A DNA stretch of 64,000 nt from Salinisphaera aquimarina (GTDB lineage: Bacteria; Pseudomonadota; Gammaproteobacteria; Nevskiales; Salinisphaeraceae): contig NZ_JBHRSS010000008.1 in assembly GCF_042643355.1 (NCBI RefSeq), positions 62,001 to 126,000 on the forward strand, written 5' to 3'. Made by a program: the position numbers and the translations under genes. Positions 46,590 through 55,673 of this stretch are shown here, one piece after another. Numbering within the stretch: the stretch's first letter is position 1; the number at the start of each line of letters is the position of its first letter. Below the pieces are notes generated by a model. It had not been told where the DNA came from. It saw nothing but the letters and a program-made list of their open reading frames with translations, and searched no databases.

Positions 46590-47047
46590 TGTGGCAAGGG
46601 CGTCGTGTACGTGACCGCTTCGCCAGAAACGCAGACTTCGCCTTTCTGGTTCTCGACCGTGGTCTGGATCGTGCAGAACGGTTTGTCCTCACGCACGGTG
46701 AGAATCTCGACGCGCCCGGTGATGGTGTCACCGACATAGACCGGCTTGGAAAACTTCCAGTCCACGCTCAGAAACACACTGCCCGGGCCGGGCAGGTCTT
46801 CGGCCACCACGGCGTTGAGAATGCCGGTTGTCACCCCGCCTTGCACGATCAGTCCGCCAAAACGCGAGTTCTCCGCGGCTTCACGATCGGTGTGCAACGG
46901 GTTCTTGTCGCCGCTCATTTCGGTGAACAGCTCGATATGGCGCTCGGTGATATCGAGTGTGCGCTCGGCTTTGTCGCCTTCACTCGGCATGCCGTGGCGC
47001 GCCTCGATCCAGCCGTTCTTCTTCTCTGCGTCTGTACTCATGCTCAT
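46586..47047 (-). CDS. MaoC-family (R)-enoyl-CoA hydratase
   Basis: A 153-residue single-hotdog MaoC-like hydratase. The hydratase-2 motif GDKNPLHTDREAAENSRFGG near residues 42-61 contains the catalytic Asp and His. It adds water to a trans-2-enoyl-CoA, or removes a leaving group in the reverse sense. ATGA overlaps join it to thiolase upstream and the MFS gene downstream. Confidence 0.88.
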   Translation of the reverse strand: MSMSTDAEKKNGWIEARHGMPSEGDKAERTLDITERHIELFTEMSGDKNPLHTDREAAENSRFGGLIVQGGVTTGILNAVVAEDLPGPGSVFLSVDWKFSKPVYVGDTITGRVEILTVREDKPFCTIQTTVENQKGEVCVSGEAVTYTTPLPQ

Positions 47048-48219
47048 TCACTCCTTTCGATGATGACTGCATAACCCTGGCCTCCGCCACCGCACAGTCC
47101 GGCAAGCGCATAGCGGCCGTTACGCCGCTTGAGCTCGCGTGCTGCCGTGAGCAACAAGCGCAAACCAGTACCGCCCAACGGATGGCCGAGCGCGATCGCG
47201 CCGCCATTGACGTTGACCTGTTCGACCGAGAGGCCAAGTTCTCGACACGAGGCCACCACCACGGCGGCGAAAGCCTCGTTGATTTCCAAGACGTCGATAT
47301 CCGACAACTTCAGCTGTGCGCGCGCCAGCGCGAGTTCGATCGCGCGTGCCGGCTTCAGATGCAGTGTGTTATCCGGGCCGGCGACTTCAGCAAACGCAAC
47401 GATACGGCCTAGCGACTCGATGCCGGCCGCGTCGGCGACCGCCTGGGAACACACCAAGCCGGCCGAGGCGCCGTCACTCAGCTGCGATGCGCTAGCGGCC
47501 GTGATCGAGCCGGATTCACCAAACGCCGGCCGGAGCCTGGCGAGCTTTTCGATACTCGTGTCGGCACGAATACCTTCGTCGGCCTCAACGGTGACGTCAC
47601 CGACGGTGAGTGGCGCGATTTCGCCTGCCAGAAACCCGGCCTCCGTGGCGGCCGCAGCGCGTTGATGGGAGGCCACCGCGTATTCATCCTGGGCCGCCCG
47701 CTCTATGGCTAAGTCGCGGTTGGCACGTTCGGAGAGTTCGCCCATGCCTTCATCGGTCAGCGAACACCACAACCCGTCCTTCATCATGACGTCGGTGAAG
47801 TCGATCGGGCCGGGGCGTTGATCCGCTTGGCGCAACAGCCTTGCATGCGGCGCGCGGCTCATGGAGTCCCCGCCGCCCACGATATAACGCTGGCCTTCGC
47901 CGAGCTGGATTCGCCGCGCCGCATCCGCAACGCTCGCAAGCCCGGCAAGACAGACATTGTTGAGCGTCATCGCCGGCACCTGCCAGTCCACGCCCGCCGC
48001 AGCCGCTGCCAGACGCGCCGGATTCTGACCTTGGCCAGCCTGCAGCACACTGCCCAACAGCACCCCGTCGGCTTGCGTGAAAGTTTCGTGTCGCGCCAAC
48101 AAGTGCCGAATGGCATGCGCGGTCAGATCGCGTGCCGATACGTCGCGCAGCGCGCCCTGATAGCGGCCAAACGGCGTTCGGATGCCGTCCAATAGAACGG
48201 GCGTTTGTTCTGGGCTCAT
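47044..48219 (-). CDS. Acetyl-CoA acetyltransferase (thiolase)
   Basis: A 391-residue thiolase of the PaaJ/AtoB type. The acyl-accepting cysteine lies in NNVCLAGL near residue 89, the histidine in NVNGGAIALGHPLGGTG near 345, and the second cysteine in CGGGGQG near 375. It would cleave acetoacetyl-CoA or a related 3-ketoacyl-CoA to acetyl-CoA units, taking the product of the acetoacetyl-CoA synthetase in the same operon. ATGA overlaps lie on both sides. Confidence 0.92.
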   Translation of the reverse strand: MSPEQTPVLLDGIRTPFGRYQGALRDVSARDLTAHAIRHLLARHETFTQADGVLLGSVLQAGQGQNPARLAAAAAGVDWQVPAMTLNNVCLAGLASVADAARRIQLGEGQRYIVGGGDSMSRAPHARLLRQADQRPGPIDFTDVMMKDGLWCSLTDEGMGELSERANRDLAIERAAQDEYAVASHQRAAAATEAGFLAGEIAPLTVGDVTVEADEGIRADTSIEKLARLRPAFGESGSITAASASQLSDGASAGLVCSQAVADAAGIESLGRIVAFAEVAGPDNTLHLKPARAIELALARAQLKLSDIDVLEINEAFAAVVVASCRELGLSVEQVNVNGGAIALGHPLGGTGLRLLLTAARELKRRNGRYALAGLCGGGGQGYAVIIERSE

Positions 48220-48641
48220 GCGGGTGTCTCGTCAGTCGTTTGAAATTTGGGCAGCGCCGTATCGCCCTGGGCTTCGAAGATCACTTCGACCGATTGTCCG
48301 ATCAACGCGTCTTCAGGGCCCCGGTTGACGATGTTCGACAGCAGGCGCGGGCCTTCTTCGAGATCGATCAACGCAACCACATACGGCACGTCGCCAGCAA
48401 AGGCCGGATGGCCCGGCTTGTAGACCCCGACAAACGATGCCACCACGCCACGACCACTGGCCGCGCGCCAATCCAATGCCGCAGACCAACAATACGGACA
48501 ACGCTGGCGCGGATAGAACACATAGTGATCGCAGTCTGCGCAGTGCTGTAAGCGTAGCTGCCTCTGCTCGGCCGCATCCCAGAACGGCTGGGAAACCGGC
48601 GTCGGATGCGGGCCGGGCTTGTTAAGTGTCTCGTGCGTCAT
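48216..48641 (-). CDS. DUF35 OB-fold/zinc-ribbon protein, partner of SCP-x thiolase
   Basis: A 141-residue protein with a rubredoxin-like zinc ribbon CADCDHYVFYPRQRCPYC near residues 36-53, followed by an OB-fold with the FVGVYKPGHPAFAGDVPY core. Such DUF35 proteins pair with thiolase-like proteins to make acyl-CoA-binding complexes, often in steroid or ketoacyl-CoA degradation. It is preceded by its thiolase-like partner with a 4-base overlap. The ATG at 48641 is chosen because upstream sequence is coding in another frame. Confidence 0.88.
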   Translation of the reverse strand: MTHETLNKPGPHPTPVSQPFWDAAEQRQLRLQHCADCDHYVFYPRQRCPYCWSAALDWRAASGRGVVASFVGVYKPGHPAFAGDVPYVVALIDLEEGPRLLSNIVNRGPEDALIGQSVEVIFEAQGDTALPKFQTTDETPA

Positions 48642-49798
48642 CGTGTGTACTCCCGGCGCAGCACCAGTGCGGCGGCTTCGCTGAGGGTCGCGCCGTTGCC
48701 AGTGACCAGCGCGTGTCCGGCGCTGGGAATCTGGCGACCCGGCGCGTCGCCGCGCAGCTGACGCACGGCTTCGGTGATATGCGACATGCCGCCGGCGAGA
48801 TCCGCCTGGCCACACGATAATTGGCCACCATGGGTATTCATGGGCAGATCACCCTCGGGGCTGAAGTCGTGTGCGGTCAGCCACGGTCCGCCCTCGCCCG
48901 GTTTGCAGAATCCGGCGTCCTCGGCGGTCACCGGCAGCATGATGCTGTAGCAGTCGTAGAACGACAGCAGATCGATGTCCTTGGGCCCGACACCGGCTTG
49001 CTTGTAGGCATTGGCGATCGACGGTTTGAGCGGCCCGCTGGTCAGACTCGGCGCACAAGAGATCGCGCGATGCGTGACTTTCTCGCCGGCACCGGCAATC
49101 TCGATCGGCGGATGCCGCAGCGCCCGGGCACGTTTCGTGGACGTGACGACGAAGGCCGCGCCGCCGGCGCACGGCATCACCACTTCCAGCAGATGCAGTG
49201 GTGACATCACCATCGGCGACGCAAGCACGTCCTCGACTGTAATGCGCTGGCCGTGAAAAACCGCGTCCGGATTGCGCTGGGCGTTCTCGCGTTGCGCGAC
49301 CACGCCTGCCGCCAACTGCTCGCTGGTCGTGCCGTAAGCGTGCATATGAGCCTGGGCGATCATCGCGTAGGACACGTTCGCGCCGGACGCTCCGAAGGGC
49401 GTATCGAATTCGCGAATCGGATTGCGATTGGGAGAGCGTGGCATGTCCGCTTCGCGCGCATTGGCCAGCACACACAGCACGGCTTCGCACATCCCGAAGT
49501 GGATCGCCGCCGCCGCCCGCCAGGCCATGGCCGCGCCGTTGGCGCCGCCCTGGTCGACGACGTTGCTCATCGCGGGCTGCAGGCCAAGATACTCCGCAAT
49601 CGTCGCGGGCACGTGCTGGGGCGTCTCACCGACCTGCGGGCCGACGAGCAGACCGTCGATCGCGCCGGGCTCGAGCCCGGCGTCGGCGACTGCCAAGGCA
49701 GAGGCCTCCGCAATCATGCCGAGCGTCGTCGCCCCCTGGGTATGGCGCACGGGCGCCAGCTCGCCGATTCCGGCGATCGCGCAGTTCCAGTGACTCAT
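48638..49798 (-). CDS. SCP-x type thiolase-like protein
   Basis: A 386-residue thiolase-superfamily protein of the lipid-transfer/SCP-x group, with DQGGANGAAMAWRAAAAIH near residue 81, the FYDCYSIMLP block near 285 and NTHGGQLSCGQADLAGGMSH near 332. The classical nucleophile region lacks the usual NxxC motif, as in members that work with DUF35. It probably acts on a 3-ketoacyl-CoA or in an aldolase-type cleavage. It overlaps the DUF35 gene and the upstream synthetase by 4 bases each. Confidence 0.87.
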   Translation of the reverse strand: MSHWNCAIAGIGELAPVRHTQGATTLGMIAEASALAVADAGLEPGAIDGLLVGPQVGETPQHVPATIAEYLGLQPAMSNVVDQGGANGAAMAWRAAAAIHFGMCEAVLCVLANAREADMPRSPNRNPIREFDTPFGASGANVSYAMIAQAHMHAYGTTSEQLAAGVVAQRENAQRNPDAVFHGQRITVEDVLASPMVMSPLHLLEVVMPCAGGAAFVVTSTKRARALRHPPIEIAGAGEKVTHRAISCAPSLTSGPLKPSIANAYKQAGVGPKDIDLLSFYDCYSIMLPVTAEDAGFCKPGEGGPWLTAHDFSPEGDLPMNTHGGQLSCGQADLAGGMSHITEAVRQLRGDAPGRQIPSAGHALVTGNGATLSEAAALVLRREYTR

Positions 49799-51765
49799 GC
49801 GGCCACCTCGGCCACCTGCAGATATTCATCCAGGCAGTCCGGGTTCGACAAGGAGCCGCGATTCTTCACTGGTTTTCCGGTGACCAGCTGCAGCACCGCT
49901 TTTTCGACTTTCTTGCCATTGAGCGTATAGGGAATCTCCGACACTTCGAGAATACGCTTGGGCACATGACGCGGCGATGCCTCGGCGCGCAGGCGTTTGC
50001 GAATCGTCTCACGCACGCCGTCATCAAGCGTGACGCCCGCCGCCGGCACCACGAATAACCACAGGTCCACATCGCCACCGGCAGCGGGGTAACCGATAAC
50101 CAGCGAATCATCGATCTCGTCCAGTGCGTCGACTACGCGGTAGATCTCCGATGGCCCCATCCGCACGCCGCCGGGCTTGAGCATGGTGTCGCTGCGGCCC
50201 GTGATCACAACGCCGCCGGAAGGCCGCATTTCGGCGACATCGCCGTGGGACCAGATATCGTCGCGGTCCGCGAAATAGGTATCGAGATAGCGCTGCCAGC
50301 CGCCTTCCCCCCAGAACGACAGGGGCATGGAGGGAAAGGGTTCGGTGCATACGAGGTCGCCGTCGCGACCGAGCACCGGAATATCTCGTTCGTCGAGTAC
50401 GGCCATCGCCATGCCGAGCCCCGGCACCTGAATCTCGCCAGCGTGTATTGGGCCGGCAGGATTGCCCATGACGAAACAGCCGAGCATTTCGGTACCGCCG
50501 GAGATCGACGCCAGACATAAGTCAGATTTCACCGCATCGTAGACCCACTCGAAAATATCAGCGGTCAACGGCGAACCCGAGGTCGTGATCATGCGCAGTG
50601 CACTCAGGTCGAGCGCGTCGCCCGGCCGGTAGCCGGCCTGCATCATCAGCGTCAAATACTTGGGGCTGGTCCCGAAATGGGTCGTCCGTGTTTCCGCGAC
50701 CAAGCGCCAGAGCAGATCAGTGTCGATCTGGCCATCGGCATTGATTTTGGGCACCGCAGCGCCGTCATAGAGCACCAGAGTAGCGCCACTTGCACGCGTG
50801 GTTATCATCCAGTGGTACATCATCCATGCGGTGGAGGTGTAATAAAGCACGCGATCGCCCGGGCTGATATCACAATGGAGCATATGCTCCTTGCGGTGCT
50901 CGATCAGTGTCCCGCCGGTGCTGTGCACGATGCATTTCGGCAGCCCAGTCGTACCTGAGGTATAGATGATGTAAAGCGGATGATTGAAATCGAAGCGCGG
51001 GTACGCCGGCTCAGCCGCATCTGTCGTCGCCAGTTTGCGCAGCCGCGCGACTTCGACCGGCAGCACGCCGATTTCGTCATCGTTGGTCAGCAGAACGCGC
51101 TCGACGTTCAACGCCTCGGCGATCTCGCCGATACGTTCGCCGATGTCGTGAATCTTGCCGTTATAGCGATAGCGGGTCACCGTGACGAGAATCTTTGGCT
51201 CGATCTGACCAAAGCGATCCAGCACGCCGGACACACCGAACTCGGGCGCGCACGCCGACCAGATCGCGCCAACCGAGGCAGTTGCGAGCACCATTACCAG
51301 CGTATTGACTGTGTTCGGCATGAGCCCCGCGACACGATCGTTTTCACCAACGCCGAGCTCGTGCAGTGCCTGTTGTGCGCCGGCGACTCGCTGGCGCAGT
51401 TCAGCGAGCGTGATCTCGCGTACTACGCCCTCTTCGCTCGTCTCGATCACGGCTACGCTGTCTGCGTCACCGGCGAGCATATTCTGCGCGAAGTTGATCG
51501 TCGCACCCTCAAAGAAACGCGACCCGATCATCCGTTTGCCGTCTTTTGGGGTAAGCACGCGCTCGTAGTCACTCGCGTTGAATTGCGCGAAATCCCAGAA
51601 CTCCGCCCAGAAGTCTTCCAGACAGGCCACTGAATAGCGATGCAGGTCCGCATAGCTGGCATCTTCCATGCCGACCTGGTGGGCAAAGCGCGTGATCTGC
51701 GCATCGCGCCTCTGGCTTTTCGACGGCGCCCAGCAGCAGGGCGGAATCGCTTGGCTATAGCTCAT
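49795..51765 (-). CDS. Acetoacetyl-CoA synthetase
   Basis: A 656-residue acyl-adenylate-forming enzyme. The N-terminal ACAS domain has RDFAQ-type start residues, and the AMP-binding motif is IIYTSGTTGLPKCIVH near residue 267. GGTEMLGCF lies near 420, and the C-terminal lysine is in NGKKVEKAVLQLVTGKPV near 627. Length and the GGTEMLG block suit acetoacetate-CoA ligase. It activates acetoacetate, or a similar short 3-keto acid, imported by the adjacent AtoE-like protein, for cleavage by the operon's thiolases. Confidence 0.9.
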   Translation of the reverse strand: MSYSQAIPPCCWAPSKSQRRDAQITRFAHQVGMEDASYADLHRYSVACLEDFWAEFWDFAQFNASDYERVLTPKDGKRMIGSRFFEGATINFAQNMLAGDADSVAVIETSEEGVVREITLAELRQRVAGAQQALHELGVGENDRVAGLMPNTVNTLVMVLATASVGAIWSACAPEFGVSGVLDRFGQIEPKILVTVTRYRYNGKIHDIGERIGEIAEALNVERVLLTNDDEIGVLPVEVARLRKLATTDAAEPAYPRFDFNHPLYIIYTSGTTGLPKCIVHSTGGTLIEHRKEHMLHCDISPGDRVLYYTSTAWMMYHWMITTRASGATLVLYDGAAVPKINADGQIDTDLLWRLVAETRTTHFGTSPKYLTLMMQAGYRPGDALDLSALRMITTSGSPLTADIFEWVYDAVKSDLCLASISGGTEMLGCFVMGNPAGPIHAGEIQVPGLGMAMAVLDERDIPVLGRDGDLVCTEPFPSMPLSFWGEGGWQRYLDTYFADRDDIWSHGDVAEMRPSGGVVITGRSDTMLKPGGVRMGPSEIYRVVDALDEIDDSLVIGYPAAGGDVDLWLFVVPAAGVTLDDGVRETIRKRLRAEASPRHVPKRILEVSEIPYTLNGKKVEKAVLQLVTGKPVKNRGSLSNPDCLDEYLQVAEVAA

Positions 51766-51790
51766 GCTCTCCTCCGATATCTCTTTGAAT

Positions 51791-53188
51791 TTACGAGCCG
51801 AACAGCGGCGGCAGTACAGTCACGCCGACACCGAAAATCACGAACGCCACCAGCATCATCACTGCGGTGTATCCAACAATGTCCCGCGCCTTGAGCGCGG
51901 TGACGCCAAGCAATGGCAGCATCCACATCGGCTGGATCGCGTTGGTCAACTGATCGCCGTACGAAAACGCCATGATGGTCGCGGGAACGTCGGCGCCGAT
52001 CTGGCGAGCTGCTTCAATAAGCAGTGGGCCTTGGACGGCCCATTGGCCTCCTGCCGAAGGCACCATGATGTTCACCACACCGGCGCTTAACATGGCCATC
52101 AAAGGGAAGGTATAAGCGGTCGATACGCTGACCAGCCAGTTAGCAAAGATCGTGATGAGGCCCGAGCCGCTCATCATCCCCATGATCCCGGCATAAAACG
52201 GAAACTGGAGCACTATTTGGCCACAGGCGCGAATGCCTTCATCGATTGCATTCACATAGGCGATCGGCGTGCGGTAGGCCATCAAACCAAAGATCAGCAA
52301 CGTGAAGTTGACCACGTTGAGATCCAGGTCGAAGCCACGGGTCACGAAGTAGTACACAACATAACTCAGCCCTGGCACGACGATCAGCCAGGTCAATACC
52401 ATGGAATGCTCCATGCGCTCGGCGAACGTCGGCGCTTGGACCACTGCAGCCGCGCCTACGGAGCGACGCTGCGCAGACGACACCTCGGTTGCACTCGCCG
52501 GGTCGATGGCGCCATCAGCCTCGTCGTCCGGCACTTCGATCGTGTCTTCCGGCTCGGGATGCATCGCCCGGTACACGAACGGAATCACGATCAAAAAGGT
52601 CGTAATGACGAGTAGGTTCGGTAGCGCGAAGATCGTATCCATAACCGGCACCAGGCCGATCGAGTCCTCCATGAAGTGACCAGGGGTGTTCACGAGCAGT
52701 GGCGCCGAAGCGGAAAGCCCGCAGTTGAAAATGATCAACCCGGAGAAACCGGCGGCCGCCGCGAGCGGATAATGCACCTTGATGCCCCGCCGCTTCGCCT
52801 GCGCACAGACTTCACGCGCGGCAATCGCACCAACAATCAGGCCCAGCCCCCAGCTGATAAATCCGAAGATAACAGCGAGCGCGGTCACCAGCATGATGCA
52901 TTGCCCTGCAGAACGTGGTAGTCCCGCGGCCCACCTCACCACGCGGCGTGCGGGCGGCGAGCTCGCCAGCACGTAACCGAACAGCAGGATCGCCACCATC
53001 TGCATCGAGAACGACAGCAGATTCCAGAATCCCTCGTACCAATACTCGACCATCGCGAACGGCCCTGCATCGGTCATCAATACACCCAGCGCATAGACCA
53101 CCGTAGACAGCAGGATTGCGAAGATGAACGGGTTCGGTATGACCTGTCGTGAAATGCGGGCGCACACGGCCCCAGCTTGCTGCAACAT
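51791..53188 (-). CDS. AtoE-like short-chain fatty acid transporter (copy 1)
   Basis: A 465-residue membrane protein of the short-chain fatty-acid transporter family. It opens PNPFIFAILLSTVVYALG and carries WGLGLIVGAIAAREVCAQAKRRGIKVHYPLAAAAG near residue 120, and late PSAGGQWAVQGPLLIEAA with 10-12 spans. It likely imports acetoacetate or short fatty acids. First gene of a nine-gene minus-strand operon. The ATG at 53188 follows GGAGGAG and is preferred over a start 18 bases upstream. A palindromic operator-like site at 53227-53246 precedes it. Confidence 0.9.
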   Translation of the reverse strand: MLQQAGAVCARISRQVIPNPFIFAILLSTVVYALGVLMTDAGPFAMVEYWYEGFWNLLSFSMQMVAILLFGYVLASSPPARRVVRWAAGLPRSAGQCIMLVTALAVIFGFISWGLGLIVGAIAAREVCAQAKRRGIKVHYPLAAAAGFSGLIIFNCGLSASAPLLVNTPGHFMEDSIGLVPVMDTIFALPNLLVITTFLIVIPFVYRAMHPEPEDTIEVPDDEADGAIDPASATEVSSAQRRSVGAAAVVQAPTFAERMEHSMVLTWLIVVPGLSYVVYYFVTRGFDLDLNVVNFTLLIFGLMAYRTPIAYVNAIDEGIRACGQIVLQFPFYAGIMGMMSGSGLITIFANWLVSVSTAYTFPLMAMLSAGVVNIMVPSAGGQWAVQGPLLIEAARQIGADVPATIMAFSYGDQLTNAIQPMWMLPLLGVTALKARDIVGYTAVMMLVAFVIFGVGVTVLPPLFGS

Positions 53189-53226
53189 GATTCTCCTCCT
53201 GCGCACGCCGGCTGTGCATTATTTTA

Positions 53227-53246
53227 TGTACCGACCGGTCCATACA
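53227..53246. promoter_or_regulatory. TetR-type operator upstream of the nine-gene operon
   Basis: TGTACC-GACCGGTC-CATACA: a perfect central palindrome GACCGGTC and outer TGTA/TACA arms. It lies 39 bases before the transporter start and downstream of the tetR gene. That it binds this TetR is inference. Confidence 0.6.
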
Positions 53247-53355
53247 CTACTGAAGCCAAAATGCTTTGCAACCTTTTTTTGATTGCACGCAATTTGCTCG
53301 TACGCAAGGAGATGGGGCAGGATCCGGCGCGATCGCCTGACTAGCGCCGCTTAGC

Positions 53356-53937
53356 TTAACGGGGCGTCAATCCGTCCAGGATGAGGTCGCAGAAGGAATC
53401 GGCTATAGATTCAGGCGAGCGCTTGCCCTCCGGCCGCAGCCAGAGATAGCTGTAGTGATGCATGCCGATCACCGACTTCACGGTAATAGCATCGGTCTGA
53501 GTGAACACGCCAGCGGCAGACCCAGCCTGAAGTACACGCGCCCACACACTCTCGTACGAGCGATGCAGGTCCATCAGCGCTTGCTGATTGTCGCCCGTCA
53601 CCGAATGCATCTCGCGGAAACATACAGTCAGTTCCGCCAAGTCTTCGGCCACACTTCGCATCACTGCGCGCGAGAAAAGTCGTAGGCGCTTGGCGGGCTC
53701 GATATCCTCATCCAGCAGAGTATGGCCAATACCGACCAACTCACGTAGATAGCGCGTAGTGATCTCGAACAACAACTCTTCCTTGTTCGAAAAATAGTGA
53801 TACAGAGAACTGCGCCCCATCCCAGTCGCTTGCTCAAGATCCTTCATGCCCGTGGCGTGATAGCCTTGGCTGGCAAAAAGATCAGCCGCCGCGTGCAGCA
53901 ACCGAGCGCGATTATCCTTGCGGAGGTTACGGGCCAT
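53356..53937 (-). CDS. TetR-family transcriptional regulator
   Basis: A 193-residue regulator. Helix-turn-helix at residues 8-54 with YHATGMKDLEQATGMGRSSLYHYFSNKEELLFE, a typical TetR_N, then a helical ligand domain. It sits between two AtoE transporter units on the same strand and may control either. The palindrome at 53227-53246 lies in the gap to the downstream operon. Confidence 0.88.
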   Translation of the reverse strand: MARNLRKDNRARLLHAAADLFASQGYHATGMKDLEQATGMGRSSLYHYFSNKEELLFEITTRYLRELVGIGHTLLDEDIEPAKRLRLFSRAVMRSVAEDLAELTVCFREMHSVTGDNQQALMDLHRSYESVWARVLQAGSAAGVFTQTDAITVKSVIGMHHYSYLWLRPEGKRSPESIADSFCDLILDGLTPR

Positions 53938-54068
53938 GGAGATCGATTAAGCGAATGATCAGTGCAGTCTAGCTCAAATGAGCCTTGGGTTTTGCGTCCC
54001 GTGACGACTTTACCGAACCTCCGGCGGGCTCTTGACCCACCGGGGCATTTAGGCTGCTCTCGATCCGG

Positions 54069-55538
54069 TTACCCCATGATCGGGGGCAGAACCGTTATAC
54101 CAACGCCGAAGATGACGAACGATATGAGCATGACAACGGCAGTATAACCAAGAATTTCACGCGCTTTGAGAAAGGTTACGCCGAGCAGTGGCAGCATCCA
54201 GAAGGGCTGGATGCCATTGGTGATTTGATCACCATAGGTAAAGGCCATGACCACGACGCTGTTATCGACACCGAGCTTCGCGGCGCTTTCAAGAAGTAAC
54301 GGGCCCTGAATGACCCACTGCCCGCCGGCAGACGGCACGAACAGATTTACAAGGGCCGCGCTGAGCATGGCAAGGAGCGGAAACGTATACGCGCTCGAGA
54401 CCGTGACCAGCCATCCGGCAAACATGGATATCATGCCCGAGCCAGTCATCATTCCCATGATCCCGGCATAGAACGGAAACTGAAGCACGATCTGACCACA
54501 GGCGCCAATGCCCTCGTCGACAGCCTCTACATAGCGAATCGGGGTGCGATAAGCCGCCATACCCGCAATTAACAGAATGAAATTTACAATATTGAGATTG
54601 AGATCGAAACCACGCGCTACGAAGTGATATGCGATATAGCACAGCCCCGACGCCACGATCATCCATGTCAAGGTGGTGGATCTCTCGAGATGTTCGGCCA
54701 CGGTGTATCGCTCGACGGCGCCGACCGTCGATTGCGACAGAGCCATGGTGCCGTCCGGCGCGAACTCGACAGCACTGTCAGCATGGGGGTTGGCTGAACG
54801 ATAGAACCCGGTTTCGTCGTGACGTGGCTCACCAGACGGCTGAGTTGCGGCCGGCGCACCGGTCACCTCCGGCTCGTCGTCAATTTCGATGATATCGTCC
54901 GCGCTCGGCTGCATGGCTCGGTAAACGAATGGAATCACAATCATCCAGACAGCCACGATAACCAGGTTGTAGGAGGACAGGATCGTATCGGAGACCGGAA
55001 TCAAACCATAGTCGTCGTACATGAAATTGCCGGGACTATTCATCAGCAGCGGCGCCGAGGCCGAAAAGCCACCGGCGAATATCATGAGCCCGCAGAAGCC
55101 CGCTGCAGCCGCTAACGGATAGTGAACGCGGATGCCGCGACGCTTTGCCTGCTTGCTGACCTCACGTGCGGCGATCGCGCCGACGATGAGCCCGAGGCCC
55201 CAGTTCACGTAAGCGAACAGCATGGCAAGCGAGGCAATCAGCATAATGGCTTGACCGCTCGACCGGGGAAAGCGTGCCGCCCATGCGACGACGGCACGCA
55301 CCGGTGGTGACGATGCGAGCACGTAGCCAAACAGTAGCAGCGCAACCATCTGCATGCCAAAGCTCAGCAGGTTCCAGAAACCGGAATACCAGTACTGGAT
55401 CATCTCGAACGGGCCGGCTCCGGTCACTCCGATGCCCAACACGAAAATGATTGCAGACAGGATGATCGCGAAGATCAGAGGATTGGGAATATATTTATGA
55501 GAAAGCTTGACGCAAAAAGCACCTAGTACCTGTAACAT
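54069..55538 (-). CDS. AtoE-like short-chain fatty acid transporter (copy 2)
   Basis: A 489-residue paralogue of the transporter at 51791, with the same PNPLIFAIILSAIIFVLGIG start, VNWGLGLIVGAIAAREVSKQAKRRG and PSAGGQWVIQGPLLLESAAKLG motifs. It has an extra hydrophilic insert of about 40 residues after residue 230. It is the last gene after the Rieske/reductase/CoA-transferase genes. GGAGGAG precedes the ATG. A TAAGCGCTTA palindrome lies 68 bases upstream. It presumably imports a related short-chain acid. Confidence 0.88.
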   Translation of the reverse strand: MLQVLGAFCVKLSHKYIPNPLIFAIILSAIIFVLGIGVTGAGPFEMIQYWYSGFWNLLSFGMQMVALLLFGYVLASSPPVRAVVAWAARFPRSSGQAIMLIASLAMLFAYVNWGLGLIVGAIAAREVSKQAKRRGIRVHYPLAAAAGFCGLMIFAGGFSASAPLLMNSPGNFMYDDYGLIPVSDTILSSYNLVIVAVWMIVIPFVYRAMQPSADDIIEIDDEPEVTGAPAATQPSGEPRHDETGFYRSANPHADSAVEFAPDGTMALSQSTVGAVERYTVAEHLERSTTLTWMIVASGLCYIAYHFVARGFDLNLNIVNFILLIAGMAAYRTPIRYVEAVDEGIGACGQIVLQFPFYAGIMGMMTGSGMISMFAGWLVTVSSAYTFPLLAMLSAALVNLFVPSAGGQWVIQGPLLLESAAKLGVDNSVVVMAFTYGDQITNGIQPFWMLPLLGVTFLKAREILGYTAVVMLISFVIFGVGITVLPPIMG

Positions 55539-55605
55539 GATTCTCCTCCACTCGGTTCGGCCGTAGTTGTTTTAGAACTCGCCGTTAATTGTTTTTATTA
55601 GCGCG

Positions 55606-55615
55606 TAAGCGCTTA
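55606..55615. promoter_or_regulatory. LacI-like half-operator TAAGCGCTTA
   Basis: A perfect 10-base palindrome whose core TAANCGNTTA equals the centre of the two LacI operators at 27700 and 29136, but without their GG/CC flanks. It lies 68 bases before the second AtoE gene, the same distance as operator 2 from its gene. Regulation by the same LacI protein is speculative. Confidence 0.45.
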
Positions 55616-55673
55616 TATTTATTAGATTATTTTAGGCCACGCACTAGCCGTTTCTCTTTTCGAAACACGCGGG

